Assembly: GCF_003385515.1 (NCBI RefSeq)
Contig: NZ_QNVT01000010.1
Location: 124,001 to 188,000 of the forward strand
Reading direction: 5' to 3'
Origin: Chryseobacterium pennae
GTDB lineage: Bacteria > Bacteroidota > Bacteroidia > Flavobacteriales > Weeksellaceae
Length of the DNA stretch: 64,000 nucleotides
Both the position numbers and the translations under genes were made by a program. Below, one piece after another: positions 52,616-62,306 of this stretch. How positions within the stretch are numbered: the stretch's first letter is position 1; each line of letters starts with the position of its first letter. The notes beneath the pieces are model-generated. The model searched no databases. It was not told the origin of the DNA and saw only the letters and a list, made by a program, of their open reading frames with translations.

Positions 52616-53425
52616 ATGGCTCAAATTTCAACAGGGCAGTTCATTGCCGAAGTTACCAGAAAAGAATACATCACCTATCATTTTATCAGAGTGTATCTGT
52701 ATTCTCCCGAAGTTCATTTGTTTAAAAATACCACGATAGGAGACAATAATAAAATTGCCATTCCTCCCGTTGGATTAAACGAAGTGCATTTCCCAACTAT
52801 AGAAAATGATGAATGGGTATATCCGCCAAAAGAAGTGGCTCCATCCATCAGGACATATACGCATAGGGGAATTGATCTGGAAAAGAATGAAATCTTTATT
52901 GATTTTGTAGATCATGGAGACGGAGGTCCGGCCTCAAAATGGGTAAGAGAAGCAAAAGCAGGTTCAAAGCTTGGAGTAATGATGCGTCTTGGTGAAAAAG
53001 AGCTGTATCCTGAAGCAGAATGGTATTTATTGGCAGGTGATGCTACGGCAATTCCTGTATTAAGTGCTATTTTAGAAACCCTTCCGGAAACAGCAAAAGG
53101 AATCTGTATTATCGAAGTTCACGGAAAAGAAGATGAGCAGATCTTAGAAACTAAAGCAGATATTGAGTTTAGATGGCTTCATAATTCCCAGCCTCAGGTC
53201 AGCAGTGAAATTGCTGATGTGGTAAAGAGTATAGAGATTCCTGAAACATCAAAATTTGGCTATGTAGCTTGTGAATTCTCTAGTGTTAAAGAAATACGCA
53301 CTTATCTTAGAAAAGAAAAGAACTGGACCTCAAAAGAACTCTACGCTTTTTCTTACTGGAAAGCCGGTAAAGCAGAGAACGAGTCGCAGGAAGACAGGCA
53401 CGAAGAGAAGGAATCAATAGCATAA
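52616..53425 (+). CDS. Siderophore-interacting protein (FAD-dependent ferric reductase)
   Basis: A 269-residue cytosolic flavoprotein of the SIP/ViuB family, which reduces Fe(III)-siderophore to release iron. The FAD-binding RTYTHRG motif is at about residues 80-86 (family RxYTxR), followed by FVDHGDGGPASKWVREAKAG, and the NAD-binding part begins EWYLLAGDATAIPVLSAILE. The C-terminal tail is charged. It pairs with the upstream TonB receptor. Confidence 0.92.
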   Translation: MAQISTGQFIAEVTRKEYITYHFIRVYLYSPEVHLFKNTTIGDNNKIAIPPVGLNEVHFPTIENDEWVYPPKEVAPSIRTYTHRGIDLEKNEIFIDFVDHGDGGPASKWVREAKAGSKLGVMMRLGEKELYPEAEWYLLAGDATAIPVLSAILETLPETAKGICIIEVHGKEDEQILETKADIEFRWLHNSQPQVSSEIADVVKSIEIPETSKFGYVACEFSSVKEIRTYLRKEKNWTSKELYAFSYWKAGKAENESQEDRHEEKESIA

Positions 53426-53448
53426 TGGAGTTAAGGTAAGGGACCTTT

Positions 53449-54340
53449 TTAATGCAGTGCCTTTGCGAACGGATAGTGATCATAGCGTTTTAAATCTATC
53501 ATTTTAACGCTGAGTTTGCAAAGATTTAAAATAAAATATATAAATACGTTCGCAAAGACGTTTCACTTAGCAAAGGCTGTAATCCGGAGTCTTCGCTGAA
53601 CGCAGTGCCTTTGCGAACGGAAAGCTAAGCAGGATTAAAGTTATCTTAGCTATCATAGCGTTTTAAATCTATAGTTGAACTAACGTTATCATTTTAACGC
53701 AGTGTTCGCAAAGATTTAAAATAGAATACATAAATACGTTCGCAAAGGCGTTTCACTCAGCAAAGGCGGTAATCCTGAGTCTTCGCTGAACGCAGTGCCT
53801 TTGCGAACAGAAAACTAAGTAGGATTAAAGTTATCTTAGCGATCATAGCGTTTTAAATCTATAGTTGAACTAACGTTATCCAGTGTTCACAAAGATTTAA
53901 AATAAAATATATAGATACGTTGGCAAAGGCGTTTCACTTAGCAAAGGCTGTAATCCGGAGTCTTCGCTGAACGCAGTGCCTTTGCGAACGGAAAGCTAAG
54001 CAGGATTAAAGTTATCTTAGCGATCATAGCGTTTTAAATCTATAGTTGAACTAATGTTATCATTTTAACGCAGTGTTCGCAAAGATTTAAAATAAAATAT
54101 ATAAATACGTTCGCAAAGGCGTTTCACTTAGCAAAGGCTGTAATCCGGAGTCTTCGCTGAACGCAGTGCCTTTGCGAACAGAAAACTAAGTAGGATTAAA
54201 GTTATCTTAGCGATCATAGCGTTTTAAATCTATAGTTGAACTAACGTTATCCAGTGTTCACAAAGATTTAAAATAGAATACATAAATACGTTTGCAAAGC
54301 TGTTTCTCTCAGCAAAGGTTGTAATCTAGCTGAATGAAAT
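53449..54340. repeat. Tandem array of ~148-190-bp units with A-B dimer organisation
   Basis: Non-coding. The phrase GCAGTGCCTTTGCGAAC recurs at 53454, 53602, 53792, 53973 and 54163, giving units of 148, 190, 181, 190 and about 170 bases. Units 2 and 4 are nearly identical (type A: GGAAAGCTAAGCAGG, ATTTTAACGCAGTG), as are units 3 and 5 (type B: AGAAAACTAAGTAGG, CCAGTGTTCAC). So a 371-base A-B dimer has been duplicated behind a shorter founder unit. Inverted arms CGTTCGCAAAGGC (for example 54108-54120) and GCCTTTGCGAAC (54168-54179) flank each unit junction and could form long hairpins. No open frame crosses it. Confidence 0.9.
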
Positions 54341-54523
54341 GTCTTTGTGATCTTAAAAAAGCACGGGCATCCTCAAAAATCCTTGCAATTTATTGTGTTA
54401 TATTTATGTATTTAGATAAAATGTGAGCAATAGTTTTATTCCGAATTGAGGGATAAAGAGAATAAAGTTCTGTAAGGGAAAAAACAATGAGAACTTCGTA
54501 ACCAGAAAACCCGAACTTCAAAC

Positions 54524-54555
54524 TTTGAACTTTACCCTCTGAAGCCGTATCTTTG
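54524..54555 (+). promoter_or_regulatory. Promoter of the 54561 methyltransferase gene
   Basis: TTTG (54524-54527), 20 bases, TATCTTTG (54548-54555), then five bases to the ATG. A strong match that predicts a leaderless or nearly leaderless mRNA. Confidence 0.7.
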
Positions 54556-54560
54556 CTGCT

Positions 54561-55265
54561 ATGAAAGATTTAATGGGCCAAGCGATCTGGGATTATTATC
54601 ACGATGAAAATCCTCAAGACCTGCAAACAGAAACTTCAATTTCTGAATTGGATGAACTTCCTGTAGATTATTTATTCAGGGATTTTGAAGAGATGAATGA
54701 TATTGAGCAGAAAGCTTTACAACTTTCAAAAGGTAAAGTTCTGGATATTGGAGCAGGAGCCGGTTCACATGCTTTATATCTTCAGAATGCAGCTGATCTT
54801 GATGTCACAGCGTTGGATATTTCTCCGAAATCCATTGAAGTTTGTCAGTTAAGAGGAATTAAAAAGGCTGTTTGTAAAAACATCCTTGATTTTTCAGGGG
54901 AAACGTTTGACACTGTTTTATTGTTGATGAATGGTACCGGAATCTTTGAAGGATTATCTAAAATAGATCCTTATCTTCAGAAGCTAGGAGCATTACTGAA
55001 TGAGGGTGGACAAGTTCTGATCGACAGTACGGATATTCTTTATATGTTTGACCGAGATAAAGACGGCGGAGTATACATTCCTGCCGGAGGGTACTACGGA
55101 GAACTCGAGTATATTGTTCATTATAAAGGTGAATCTGAAAAACCGATCACATGGCTTTACTTAGATTTTAATACGTTGAAGAATGCTGCAGAACACAATG
55201 GCTTTAAAGTTGAAAAGATATTGAAGGACGAAGATTCTTATTTAGCAAGACTGACCAAAAAATAA
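54561..55265 (+). CDS. Class I SAM-dependent methyltransferase
   Basis: A 234-residue cytosolic enzyme with the SAM motif VLDIGAGAGSHAL (about 60-72), the acidic LDVTALDISPKSIEVCQ strand after it, and a TVLLLMNGTGIF motif IV-like strand. The substrate cannot be told; the C-terminal part (VYIPAGGYYGELEYIVHY) is not one I can assign. It lies alone between the repeat array and metG. Confidence 0.85.
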   Translation: MKDLMGQAIWDYYHDENPQDLQTETSISELDELPVDYLFRDFEEMNDIEQKALQLSKGKVLDIGAGAGSHALYLQNAADLDVTALDISPKSIEVCQLRGIKKAVCKNILDFSGETFDTVLLLMNGTGIFEGLSKIDPYLQKLGALLNEGGQVLIDSTDILYMFDRDKDGGVYIPAGGYYGELEYIVHYKGESEKPITWLYLDFNTLKNAAEHNGFKVEKILKDEDSYLARLTKK

Positions 55266-55279
55266 ATTATTTTAACGAT

Positions 55280-55346
55280 ATTCATTGGAAACGGGCTTTA
55301 GCCCGTTTTGTTTTTTATATTCTTTCCATAGGCTTTGGCCAAAACT
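55280..55346. repeat. REP-like dispersed palindromic element (copy C)
   Basis: ACGGGCTTTAGCCCGT (55291-55306) followed by a T-rich run, then GGCTTTGGCC (55331-55340) with CAAAAC. The same two-palindrome plan as 19681-19800. The first palindrome with its Ts may also terminate the methyltransferase gene. Confidence 0.75.
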
Positions 55347-55403
55347 TATTTCGGAATGATCTGCGAAATCTGTGAGATCTGTGGGAGAACACTTTTTCAC
55401 CAT

Positions 55404-55440
55404 CAAAAAAGAAAGGCTGTCTCCCATAGAAACAGCCTTT
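55404..55440 (-). terminator. Terminator of metG
   Basis: AAAGGCTGT (55412-55420) / ACAGCCTTT (55432-55440), followed on the minus strand by CTTTTTTG. Confidence 0.88.
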
Positions 55441-55461
55441 AATCTTTATAGTAAGGAAAAA

Positions 55462-57498
55462 TTATCCGATTTCAATACCGTTTTCAACATTGCTGTCATC
55501 CGGTGTTACGAAAGATAATTTACCATCAGGTTTAGTTGTTAATAATAACATCCCCTGAGATTCAATGCCTCTGATCTTTCTTGGAGCAAGGTTTAATAAA
55601 ATCATCACCTGCTTTCCAATTATTTCTTCAGGAGTAAAGCTTTCCGCAATTCCTGAAACCACAGTTCTTACATCCACTCCTGTATCTACAGTCAGTTTTA
55701 GCAATTTATCTGCTTTTTCTACTTTTTCAGCTTCTAAAATGGTGGCTGTTCTAAGATCTATTTTAGTAAAATCATCAAAAGTGATTTCTTCTTTCATTGG
55801 ATTAGCGTTAGGGTTTGTTTTCTTATTGTTTTGTTTTGTGTTTTCCAGCTTCTGGATCTGAGCTTCGATTACACTGTCTTCAATTTTAGTAAATAATAAG
55901 GGTGCTTCTTCAATTTTATGCCCACTTTCAATATGGATTTCAGTATTTTGTAAATCATTCCAATTCTTCTTCTCGATATTGAAGTATCCAAATAATTTTT
56001 CTGCTGAAAACGGCATAAATGGTTCACATAACTGAGCAACAACTGCTGCAATTTGAGCTCCTACAAATAAAGATTGTGCAGCTTCTTTTGGATCGTTTTT
56101 AATCGTTTTCCAAGGCTCTGCATTCTGAAGATATAAATTACCATAGTCTACTAAGCCCATAAATGCATTTAAAGCATTTCTAAACTCATATTTTTCAAGG
56201 TAATTTTTAACATCTTCAATTGCTGTTTTAATTGCAGCTTTGCTTGTTTCATCTAAGATCCCATCTGGAACTTTACCTTCAAAATTCTTATTTGTGAAGG
56301 AAATAACTCTATTAATAAAATTACCAAATTTGTTTACTAATTCAGAATTGTTTTTCGTCTGGAAATCCTTCCATGTAAAGTTATTATCCTTTGTTTCAGG
56401 TGCTGATGAAAGAAGAGCATATCTTAAAACATCCTGTTGTCCAGGGAATTCTTCTACATATTCATGAGCCCATACTGCCCAGTTTCTTGATGTCGAGATT
56501 TTATCATTCTCAAGGTTCAGGAATTCAAAAGCAGGCACATTTTTAGGCATGATATAGTCTCCGTGAGCCTTCATCATTGCCGGGAAGATAATACAGTGGA
56601 ATACGATATTATCCTTTCCGATAAAGTGTACCAGGTCACTGCTTTCACTTTGCCAGTAATCTTTCCAGTCTTTTCCGTTTTTCTCAGCCCATTCTTTAGT
56701 AAATGAAATATATCCGATTGGAGCGTCAAACCAAACATAAAGAACTTTTCCTTCTGCATTCGGAAGCGGAACCGGGACACCCCAGTTCAGGTCTCTGGTC
56801 ATAGCACGGGGCTTTAAACCATCATTTAGCCATGATTTAACCTGACCATATACGTTAGGTTTCCAGTCATCTTTGTGACCTTCAATAATCCATTCGTTTA
56901 AAAAGTCTTCATATTCATTCAAAGGAAGGTACCAGTTCTTTGTATCTTTAAGAATAGGAACATTTCCACTAAGCATTGATTTCGGATTGATCAGTTCTGA
57001 TGGAGAAAGGGTAGACCCACATTTCTCACATTGATCTCCATAAGCATTTTCATTACCACAATTCGGACAAGTTCCTACAATATAACGGTCAGCAAGGAAT
57101 TCTCCTGCCTGCTCATCAAAATACTGTTCAGAAACCTCTTCCGTGAATTTTCCTTTTTCATAAAGAACTTTGAAGAAATCCTGACTGGTCTCATAATGTT
57201 TTGGGGAAGTGGTTCTTGAATATTCATCAAATGAAATTCCAAGATCTGAAAAAGATTTTTTAATGATCCCATGGTATTTGTCCACGATATCCTGAGGAGT
57301 AACCCCCTCTTTTTTAGCTCTTATGGTAATAGGAATACCATGCTCATCCGAACCACAGATAAACGCTACATCTTTTCCTAATCTTCTCTGAAATCTTGCG
57401 TAAACATCCGCAGGAATATAAACACCTGCCAAATGCCCTATATGAACCGGACCGTTTGCATAAGGCAAAGCTGCCGTAATCATCTTTCTGTTTGACAT
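55462..57498 (-). CDS. metG: Methionyl-tRNA synthetase
   Basis: A 678-residue class I synthetase. The HIGH motif is at residues 19-22 (GPVHIGHLAG), the zinc knuckle is CPNCGNENAYGDQCEKCG, and the KMSKS-equivalent is KISTSR. A C-terminal EMAPII/Arc1p-like tRNA-binding domain (starting near FDDFTKIDLRTATI) dimerises the enzyme, as in E. coli MetG. Length matches the dimeric form. A -7 element at 57519-57526 lies before it. Confidence 0.97.
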   Translation of the reverse strand: MSNRKMITAALPYANGPVHIGHLAGVYIPADVYARFQRRLGKDVAFICGSDEHGIPITIRAKKEGVTPQDIVDKYHGIIKKSFSDLGISFDEYSRTTSPKHYETSQDFFKVLYEKGKFTEEVSEQYFDEQAGEFLADRYIVGTCPNCGNENAYGDQCEKCGSTLSPSELINPKSMLSGNVPILKDTKNWYLPLNEYEDFLNEWIIEGHKDDWKPNVYGQVKSWLNDGLKPRAMTRDLNWGVPVPLPNAEGKVLYVWFDAPIGYISFTKEWAEKNGKDWKDYWQSESSDLVHFIGKDNIVFHCIIFPAMMKAHGDYIMPKNVPAFEFLNLENDKISTSRNWAVWAHEYVEEFPGQQDVLRYALLSSAPETKDNNFTWKDFQTKNNSELVNKFGNFINRVISFTNKNFEGKVPDGILDETSKAAIKTAIEDVKNYLEKYEFRNALNAFMGLVDYGNLYLQNAEPWKTIKNDPKEAAQSLFVGAQIAAVVAQLCEPFMPFSAEKLFGYFNIEKKNWNDLQNTEIHIESGHKIEEAPLLFTKIEDSVIEAQIQKLENTKQNNKKTNPNANPMKEEITFDDFTKIDLRTATILEAEKVEKADKLLKLTVDTGVDVRTVVSGIAESFTPEEIIGKQVMILLNLAPRKIRGIESQGMLLLTTKPDGKLSFVTPDDSNVENGIEIG

Positions 57499-57829
57499 TT
57501 ATAGTAAAGTTTTAACAGCAAAGATAAGGATTATCTCTTGAATACCGCTCTTTGTGGAGTTATTATAGTAAAAGCTACTGTTTTTTGTGCTTGAATATGA
57601 ATTTAAGTTAAACGTTTGTTTAACTTTATGTTAATGTAAGATAAATATTATGCATTACATACTATCGTGTAAAATATTGAGGTGTATAATTTTAACTAAA
57701 AACGGTTTCGTAATATACATAAATTTATCATAATTTATATTAAAATTATAATAATTCTATTTTTTTTTTAAATTGCAACACTGGTATCAAGCCAGAATAA
57801 GACTGAAACGAAACTATAAAAATAAGATT
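57499..57829. promoter_or_regulatory. Divergent metG/susC region with a possible operator
   Basis: Holds the metG -7 element TATCTTTG (minus strand, 57519-57526) and a perfect inverted repeat AAGTTAAAC (57605-57613) / GTTTAACTT (57618-57626) with a 4-base spacer. The repeat is a good candidate binding site for a regulator of the Sus-like operon. No gene is seen. Confidence 0.5.
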
Positions 57830-60679
57830 GTGAAGAATTTTACAACAGTATTAAAAATAGCGCCTGCTTTCTTACTGGCAAGTACAGTAATGCACGCGCA
57901 GACTAAAGACTCTATCACCAAGGAGAAGAAAATTGAGGAAGTGGTTTTGATTGGGTATGGTGCTAAAAAGAAGTCTGATCTAACGGGTTCTGTAACTGCA
58001 GTTTCTGAAAAAGACTTTAATAAAGGAGCAATCGTATCCGCAGATCAATTAATCAATGGTAAAGCCCCGGGGGTGAGAATTACCAGCGATGGGGGAGCTC
58101 CGGATTCAAAGCCTAATATTAGGATTAGAGGAGGCGCTTCTTTAACGGCAAATAATAATCCATTAATTGTTATTGATGGTGTTCCCTTGGATTCTTCAAA
58201 TCCTGCAGGAGTTTCCAATCCATTATCATTAGTAAATCCCAATGATATTGAATCCTTTTCAATACTGAAAGATGCTTCTGCAACAGCTATTTATGGTTCC
58301 AGAGCTTCAAACGGGGTTATTATTATTACCACAAAGAAAGGATCCTCTGGAAAAATGAGAATCAATTATAGTGGAAATATCTCAATAGGAAAAGTGACCA
58401 AGGCTATTGATGTTATGGATGGGCCTACTTTTGAAAAATTTATGAGGGAATATAACAATAAACCTGAATATATTGACATGTTGGGCGTGAAAGAAAACGG
58501 AAAGCAGGTCATGTACAATACCAATTGGCAAGATGCAATTTTTAGAACTTCTGTTTCTACAGACCATAACCTGAGCATCAGATCTAATCTGTTTAAATCA
58601 ATCCCTGCCAGATTTTCATTAGGATATAATAATACACAGGGGATCGTAAAGACCAATGATTATGACAGGTACACCGCGTCAATGAAGTTAACACCAACTT
58701 TATTTGATAACCACCTGAAAATTGATATTAATGTAAAGAATATTTTTTCTAATAAAAATACGATTGACGCAGATGGAGCAATTGGAGCTGCAATAACCGC
58801 AGATCCTACAAAACCGATATATAATCCGGATGGAAGTTATTATCAAAGTTTTAACGGATATGTAATGACAGGAGCAAGAAATCCTGTAGCGATCCTGATG
58901 CAGCGTACAAGACCGGAGAAAGTACAGAAATTCCTTGGAAATATTGAACTTGATTATAAAATGCATTTTCTGCCGGACTTAAGAGCAGTTGTAAACTTAG
59001 GGGCAGAATCTTCTTATGCAAAAATCCGTGAAGTGTATGCTGAGAATTCTTTACAGTCGTACAGAACTGTTTATCAAAATAGTACTGCGGTTGGTGGGGT
59101 TTATAATCCTGGACTGAATTATGGAGAAGAACAAAATATCTTCAATAAACTTTTAGATGCTTATTTAGTATACAGTAAGAAGTATGATGATAAGTTTATT
59201 TCAAAGTTTGATGTTCAGGGAGGCTATTCCTATCAGAATTTTGATAATAAAGGAAAGAAGCAGTTCTTTAATATGGATAACCCGTCAGGGATCCGTGAAG
59301 AAACTCCATATAATAAATATATTAATGATTACAGGAATGTACTGAACATTCAGTCGTTCTTTGGAAGAGCAAACATTGATATCAAGAATAAATATTTATT
59401 CACTCTGAGTTATCGTGCAGATGGTTCGTCATTATTTCCTACCAATAAAAGATGGGGACATTTCCCGGCAGCAGCTTTTGCTTGGAAGCTTAATGATGAA
59501 AAATGGATGAAAAATTCCGGGTTTTCAGAGTTGAAATTAAGATTAGGCTGGGGTAAAACAGGACAGCAGGATATAACAGGATCTGCAGGTTTCTATCCTT
59601 ATAGCCCCCTATATCAGATTGGGGATGTTAGATATTTCTATTTCCCAAGAACAATTTTACCGGATGGCACTATTATTCCTGAATTGTATACTGCACTGGC
59701 TTATAATCCATATCTGACATGGGAAAAAACAACTACCTATAATGCTGGAATAGACTTTAGTACTAAAAACAGAAGAATATCCGGATCTATTGAATATTAC
59801 CAAAGAAAAACAACCGATTTATTGGCTCAGGTTTCTTTCCCTCCCGGACAGATGCTTTCAAATGAGTTCATTGATAACGTAGGAAGTCTTACAAATAAAG
59901 GTTTTGAAGCGTCTTTTAATGTAAATCCTGTGAAAACTCAGGATCTGAACTGGGATCTGAATGCAAACGTTGCTTATAATATAGGAACGGTGGATGATTT
60001 GAGAGGAAGAGACAAAGTAGGAGCTAATGAATCTTCTCTGGCTTTTTCTGGAACAGGAGTTATTTTGGCATATCATGCTGTTGGGCAGCAGCCTTATTCC
60101 GCATGGGTATACCAACAGGCTTATGACAATGATGGAAGAGTAGTTCCAGGAGCATTTGTAGATAAAAATGGAGATGGAATCATCAGTGATGCTGATAAAT
60201 CTTTTGTTCCCCTTAGACCTAAATGGACATTTGGATTCGGAACATCAGTGAATTATAAGAACTTCGATTTATCAGCTAGCTTCAGAGGACAGCTTGGAGG
60301 AAAAGTTTATTATGCTGCAAGAGTAAACAGAGGATTTACAGAAGCTTCTAATCCTGTAAACAGTAATAGTCTTTATAATGTTCTTAATTTTTATGATGGG
60401 GCAGCAGATCCAAGATTTAAAGCAAAAGGAGATGCAGAAGGACTGTCAGATTATAACTTACATGATGCTACTTTCTTACGTTGTGAGAACATTACATTAG
60501 GATATAAATTTGATAAACTGTTTAAGGGTACTACTTTAAGAGTTTATGGTGCCGTAAATAACGCATTTATTATTACTAATAATTACGTAGGTCAGGATCC
60601 TGAAAACTTCAATGCGATAGATGCCAACTTCTATCCAAGACCTAGAATATACACTTTTGGAGTAAATCTTGATTTTTAA
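57830..60679 (+). CDS. SusC/RagA-family TonB-linked outer-membrane protein
   Basis: A 949-residue importer for oligosaccharides that works with the following SusD. From the GTG at 57830 the protein begins MKNFTTVLKIAPAFLLAST with a signal peptide ending VMHAQ; an upstream TTG at 57773 would add 19 charged residues before it. The TonB-box-like EEVVLIGYGAKKKSDLTGSV and plug segment VRIRGGASLT-like (here NIRIRGGASLTANNNPLIVIDG) follow. The usual N-terminal carboxypeptidase-like domain of SusC proteins is absent. It starts a four-gene Sus-type operon. Confidence 0.9.
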   Translation: MKNFTTVLKIAPAFLLASTVMHAQTKDSITKEKKIEEVVLIGYGAKKKSDLTGSVTAVSEKDFNKGAIVSADQLINGKAPGVRITSDGGAPDSKPNIRIRGGASLTANNNPLIVIDGVPLDSSNPAGVSNPLSLVNPNDIESFSILKDASATAIYGSRASNGVIIITTKKGSSGKMRINYSGNISIGKVTKAIDVMDGPTFEKFMREYNNKPEYIDMLGVKENGKQVMYNTNWQDAIFRTSVSTDHNLSIRSNLFKSIPARFSLGYNNTQGIVKTNDYDRYTASMKLTPTLFDNHLKIDINVKNIFSNKNTIDADGAIGAAITADPTKPIYNPDGSYYQSFNGYVMTGARNPVAILMQRTRPEKVQKFLGNIELDYKMHFLPDLRAVVNLGAESSYAKIREVYAENSLQSYRTVYQNSTAVGGVYNPGLNYGEEQNIFNKLLDAYLVYSKKYDDKFISKFDVQGGYSYQNFDNKGKKQFFNMDNPSGIREETPYNKYINDYRNVLNIQSFFGRANIDIKNKYLFTLSYRADGSSLFPTNKRWGHFPAAAFAWKLNDEKWMKNSGFSELKLRLGWGKTGQQDITGSAGFYPYSPLYQIGDVRYFYFPRTILPDGTIIPELYTALAYNPYLTWEKTTTYNAGIDFSTKNRRISGSIEYYQRKTTDLLAQVSFPPGQMLSNEFIDNVGSLTNKGFEASFNVNPVKTQDLNWDLNANVAYNIGTVDDLRGRDKVGANESSLAFSGTGVILAYHAVGQQPYSAWVYQQAYDNDGRVVPGAFVDKNGDGIISDADKSFVPLRPKWTFGFGTSVNYKNFDLSASFRGQLGGKVYYAARVNRGFTEASNPVNSNSLYNVLNFYDGAADPRFKAKGDAEGLSDYNLHDATFLRCENITLGYKFDKLFKGTTLRVYGAVNNAFIITNNYVGQDPENFNAIDANFYPRPRIYTFGVNLDF

Positions 60680-60692
60680 AAATTGACACACA

Positions 60693-62285
60693 ATGAAACT
60701 TAATAAATTAAAAATAATACTTTTATCATTCGCTTTAGTTTCCACAACTTCTTGCCTGAATGAATTAAATACAGAACCTGAATATCTTTTAACTCTGGAT
60801 CAGCTTCTTCAGTCTCAGCCTAATGCTGCCAATGGCCTTTTAGCAAAGGTTTATGCTTCTTTATCCATGTCAAGTGCAAAAGGGCCGGGTGAAGCAGATA
60901 TCACAGGAGATGATAAAGGAGAAACCGTATTTCTGAGAGGGATTATCAATCTTGAAGACTTTACGGCAGACGGAATGAAAAACAGATGGGGTGATAATGG
61001 GCTGGACCAGTTAACAACAACAACGAAATGGACTTCTGATAACAAGTTTTTCAGATACCTGTTTGATAGAGTGTACTATACGGTGCCTCAGGCAAATGCG
61101 TTGATTGAGGCTTTTGGAAAGGCTAATATCAATAATAAAGAACAATACATCGGCGAGTTAAGATTCATCAGAGCCTTTGCTTATTTCTATATGATCGACT
61201 GTTTTGGAAAGGGAGTAATTGTTACAGAAAAAGACCTTGCCAATCCAACACCTAAAGAGCAGGCATCCAGAATAGAATTGTTTAAGTATGTTGAAAGTGA
61301 ATTGTTGGCAATAGAACCTACTATCGCCAGTAAAACTGAGTACGGTCACGTAAACAAAGCAACAGTACAGATGCTGTTGTCAAGACTGTATCTTAATGCT
61401 CAGGTATATACAGGTACAGCAAGATGGAATGATGCTGCTACTTATGCCAAAAAAGTAATTGATGAAGGAGGATATACTTTAGATACCAATTTTGTGAGAA
61501 TGTTCTCTGCAGACAATAATACTTCTCCTGAAATCATTTTTCCATTAATTGCTGACCCAATCGGAACACAGAGTTATGGTAACTCTACTTATATCATTAA
61601 TGGAAGTACCGGAGGAGCTCCTTCTACCTTAAATCCGGCTCTGCTTGGAATTAAAGGAGACGGATGGGGAGGTCACAGAGCTTCAAAAGCCTGGTATGGT
61701 CTGTTTGGAAACAGTCTTACTGATTATAGCGGTGGTAGTGCAAGTGCTTTAGCAGCTACTCAGGATCAGAGAGGGAAGCTATTCTGGCAGACAGGTCATG
61801 AATATGAAATGACTGACTATAAAACATGGGCAGACGGTTATCCTTCAACAAAGTTCAGAAACTTAAGAACATCAGGTTCTTCTGAAACTACAGATTTCTC
61901 AGGATCAGATTTTCCTGTATTCAGGTTATCAGAAGCATATCTTACTTATGCAGAATGTGCAATCAGAGGCGCTTCTACTGCAAACCTGGGACAGGCTTTA
62001 ATCTATATGAATGAATTGAGAGGAAAAAGAACTGCTTCTCAAATCAATACAGGTAATCTTACTTTAGATTTTATTTTAGCAGAAAGAGCAAGAGAATTCA
62101 ACCTGGAAGGGCAAAGAAGAACAGACTTGATCAGATTTGATAAATTTACAGGCGGTTCATACCTATGGCCATGGAAAGGAGGTGTAAAAGATGGAACTGC
62201 AATTTCATCCAATTATAATGTATTCCCTATTCCGAATACAGCCTTGTCCTCCAACCCGAATTTAACACAAAATCCAGGGTATTAA
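60693..62285 (+). CDS. SusD/RagB-family nutrient-binding lipoprotein
   Basis: A 530-residue outer-membrane lipoprotein with a lipobox LVSTTSC (Cys21), the surface lid on SusC that captures glycan. SusD signatures are the ANALIEA helix segment, FIRAFAYFYMIDCFG and the C-terminal ERAREFNLEGQRRTDLIRFDKFT. It starts 13 bases after susC. The combination with a GH97 enzyme suggests an alpha-glucan or similar substrate. Confidence 0.95.
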   Translation: MKLNKLKIILLSFALVSTTSCLNELNTEPEYLLTLDQLLQSQPNAANGLLAKVYASLSMSSAKGPGEADITGDDKGETVFLRGIINLEDFTADGMKNRWGDNGLDQLTTTTKWTSDNKFFRYLFDRVYYTVPQANALIEAFGKANINNKEQYIGELRFIRAFAYFYMIDCFGKGVIVTEKDLANPTPKEQASRIELFKYVESELLAIEPTIASKTEYGHVNKATVQMLLSRLYLNAQVYTGTARWNDAATYAKKVIDEGGYTLDTNFVRMFSADNNTSPEIIFPLIADPIGTQSYGNSTYIINGSTGGAPSTLNPALLGIKGDGWGGHRASKAWYGLFGNSLTDYSGGSASALAATQDQRGKLFWQTGHEYEMTDYKTWADGYPSTKFRNLRTSGSSETTDFSGSDFPVFRLSEAYLTYAECAIRGASTANLGQALIYMNELRGKRTASQINTGNLTLDFILAERAREFNLEGQRRTDLIRFDKFTGGSYLWPWKGGVKDGTAISSNYNVFPIPNTALSSNPNLTQNPGY

Positions 62286-62306
62286 TTTTTAAAACTGAAA
62301 CTGAAA

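Noticed and set aside
53449..54340. CRISPR array
   Set aside because: Units of 148-190 bases are similar throughout, without short constant repeats and unique spacers, and no cas genes are near.
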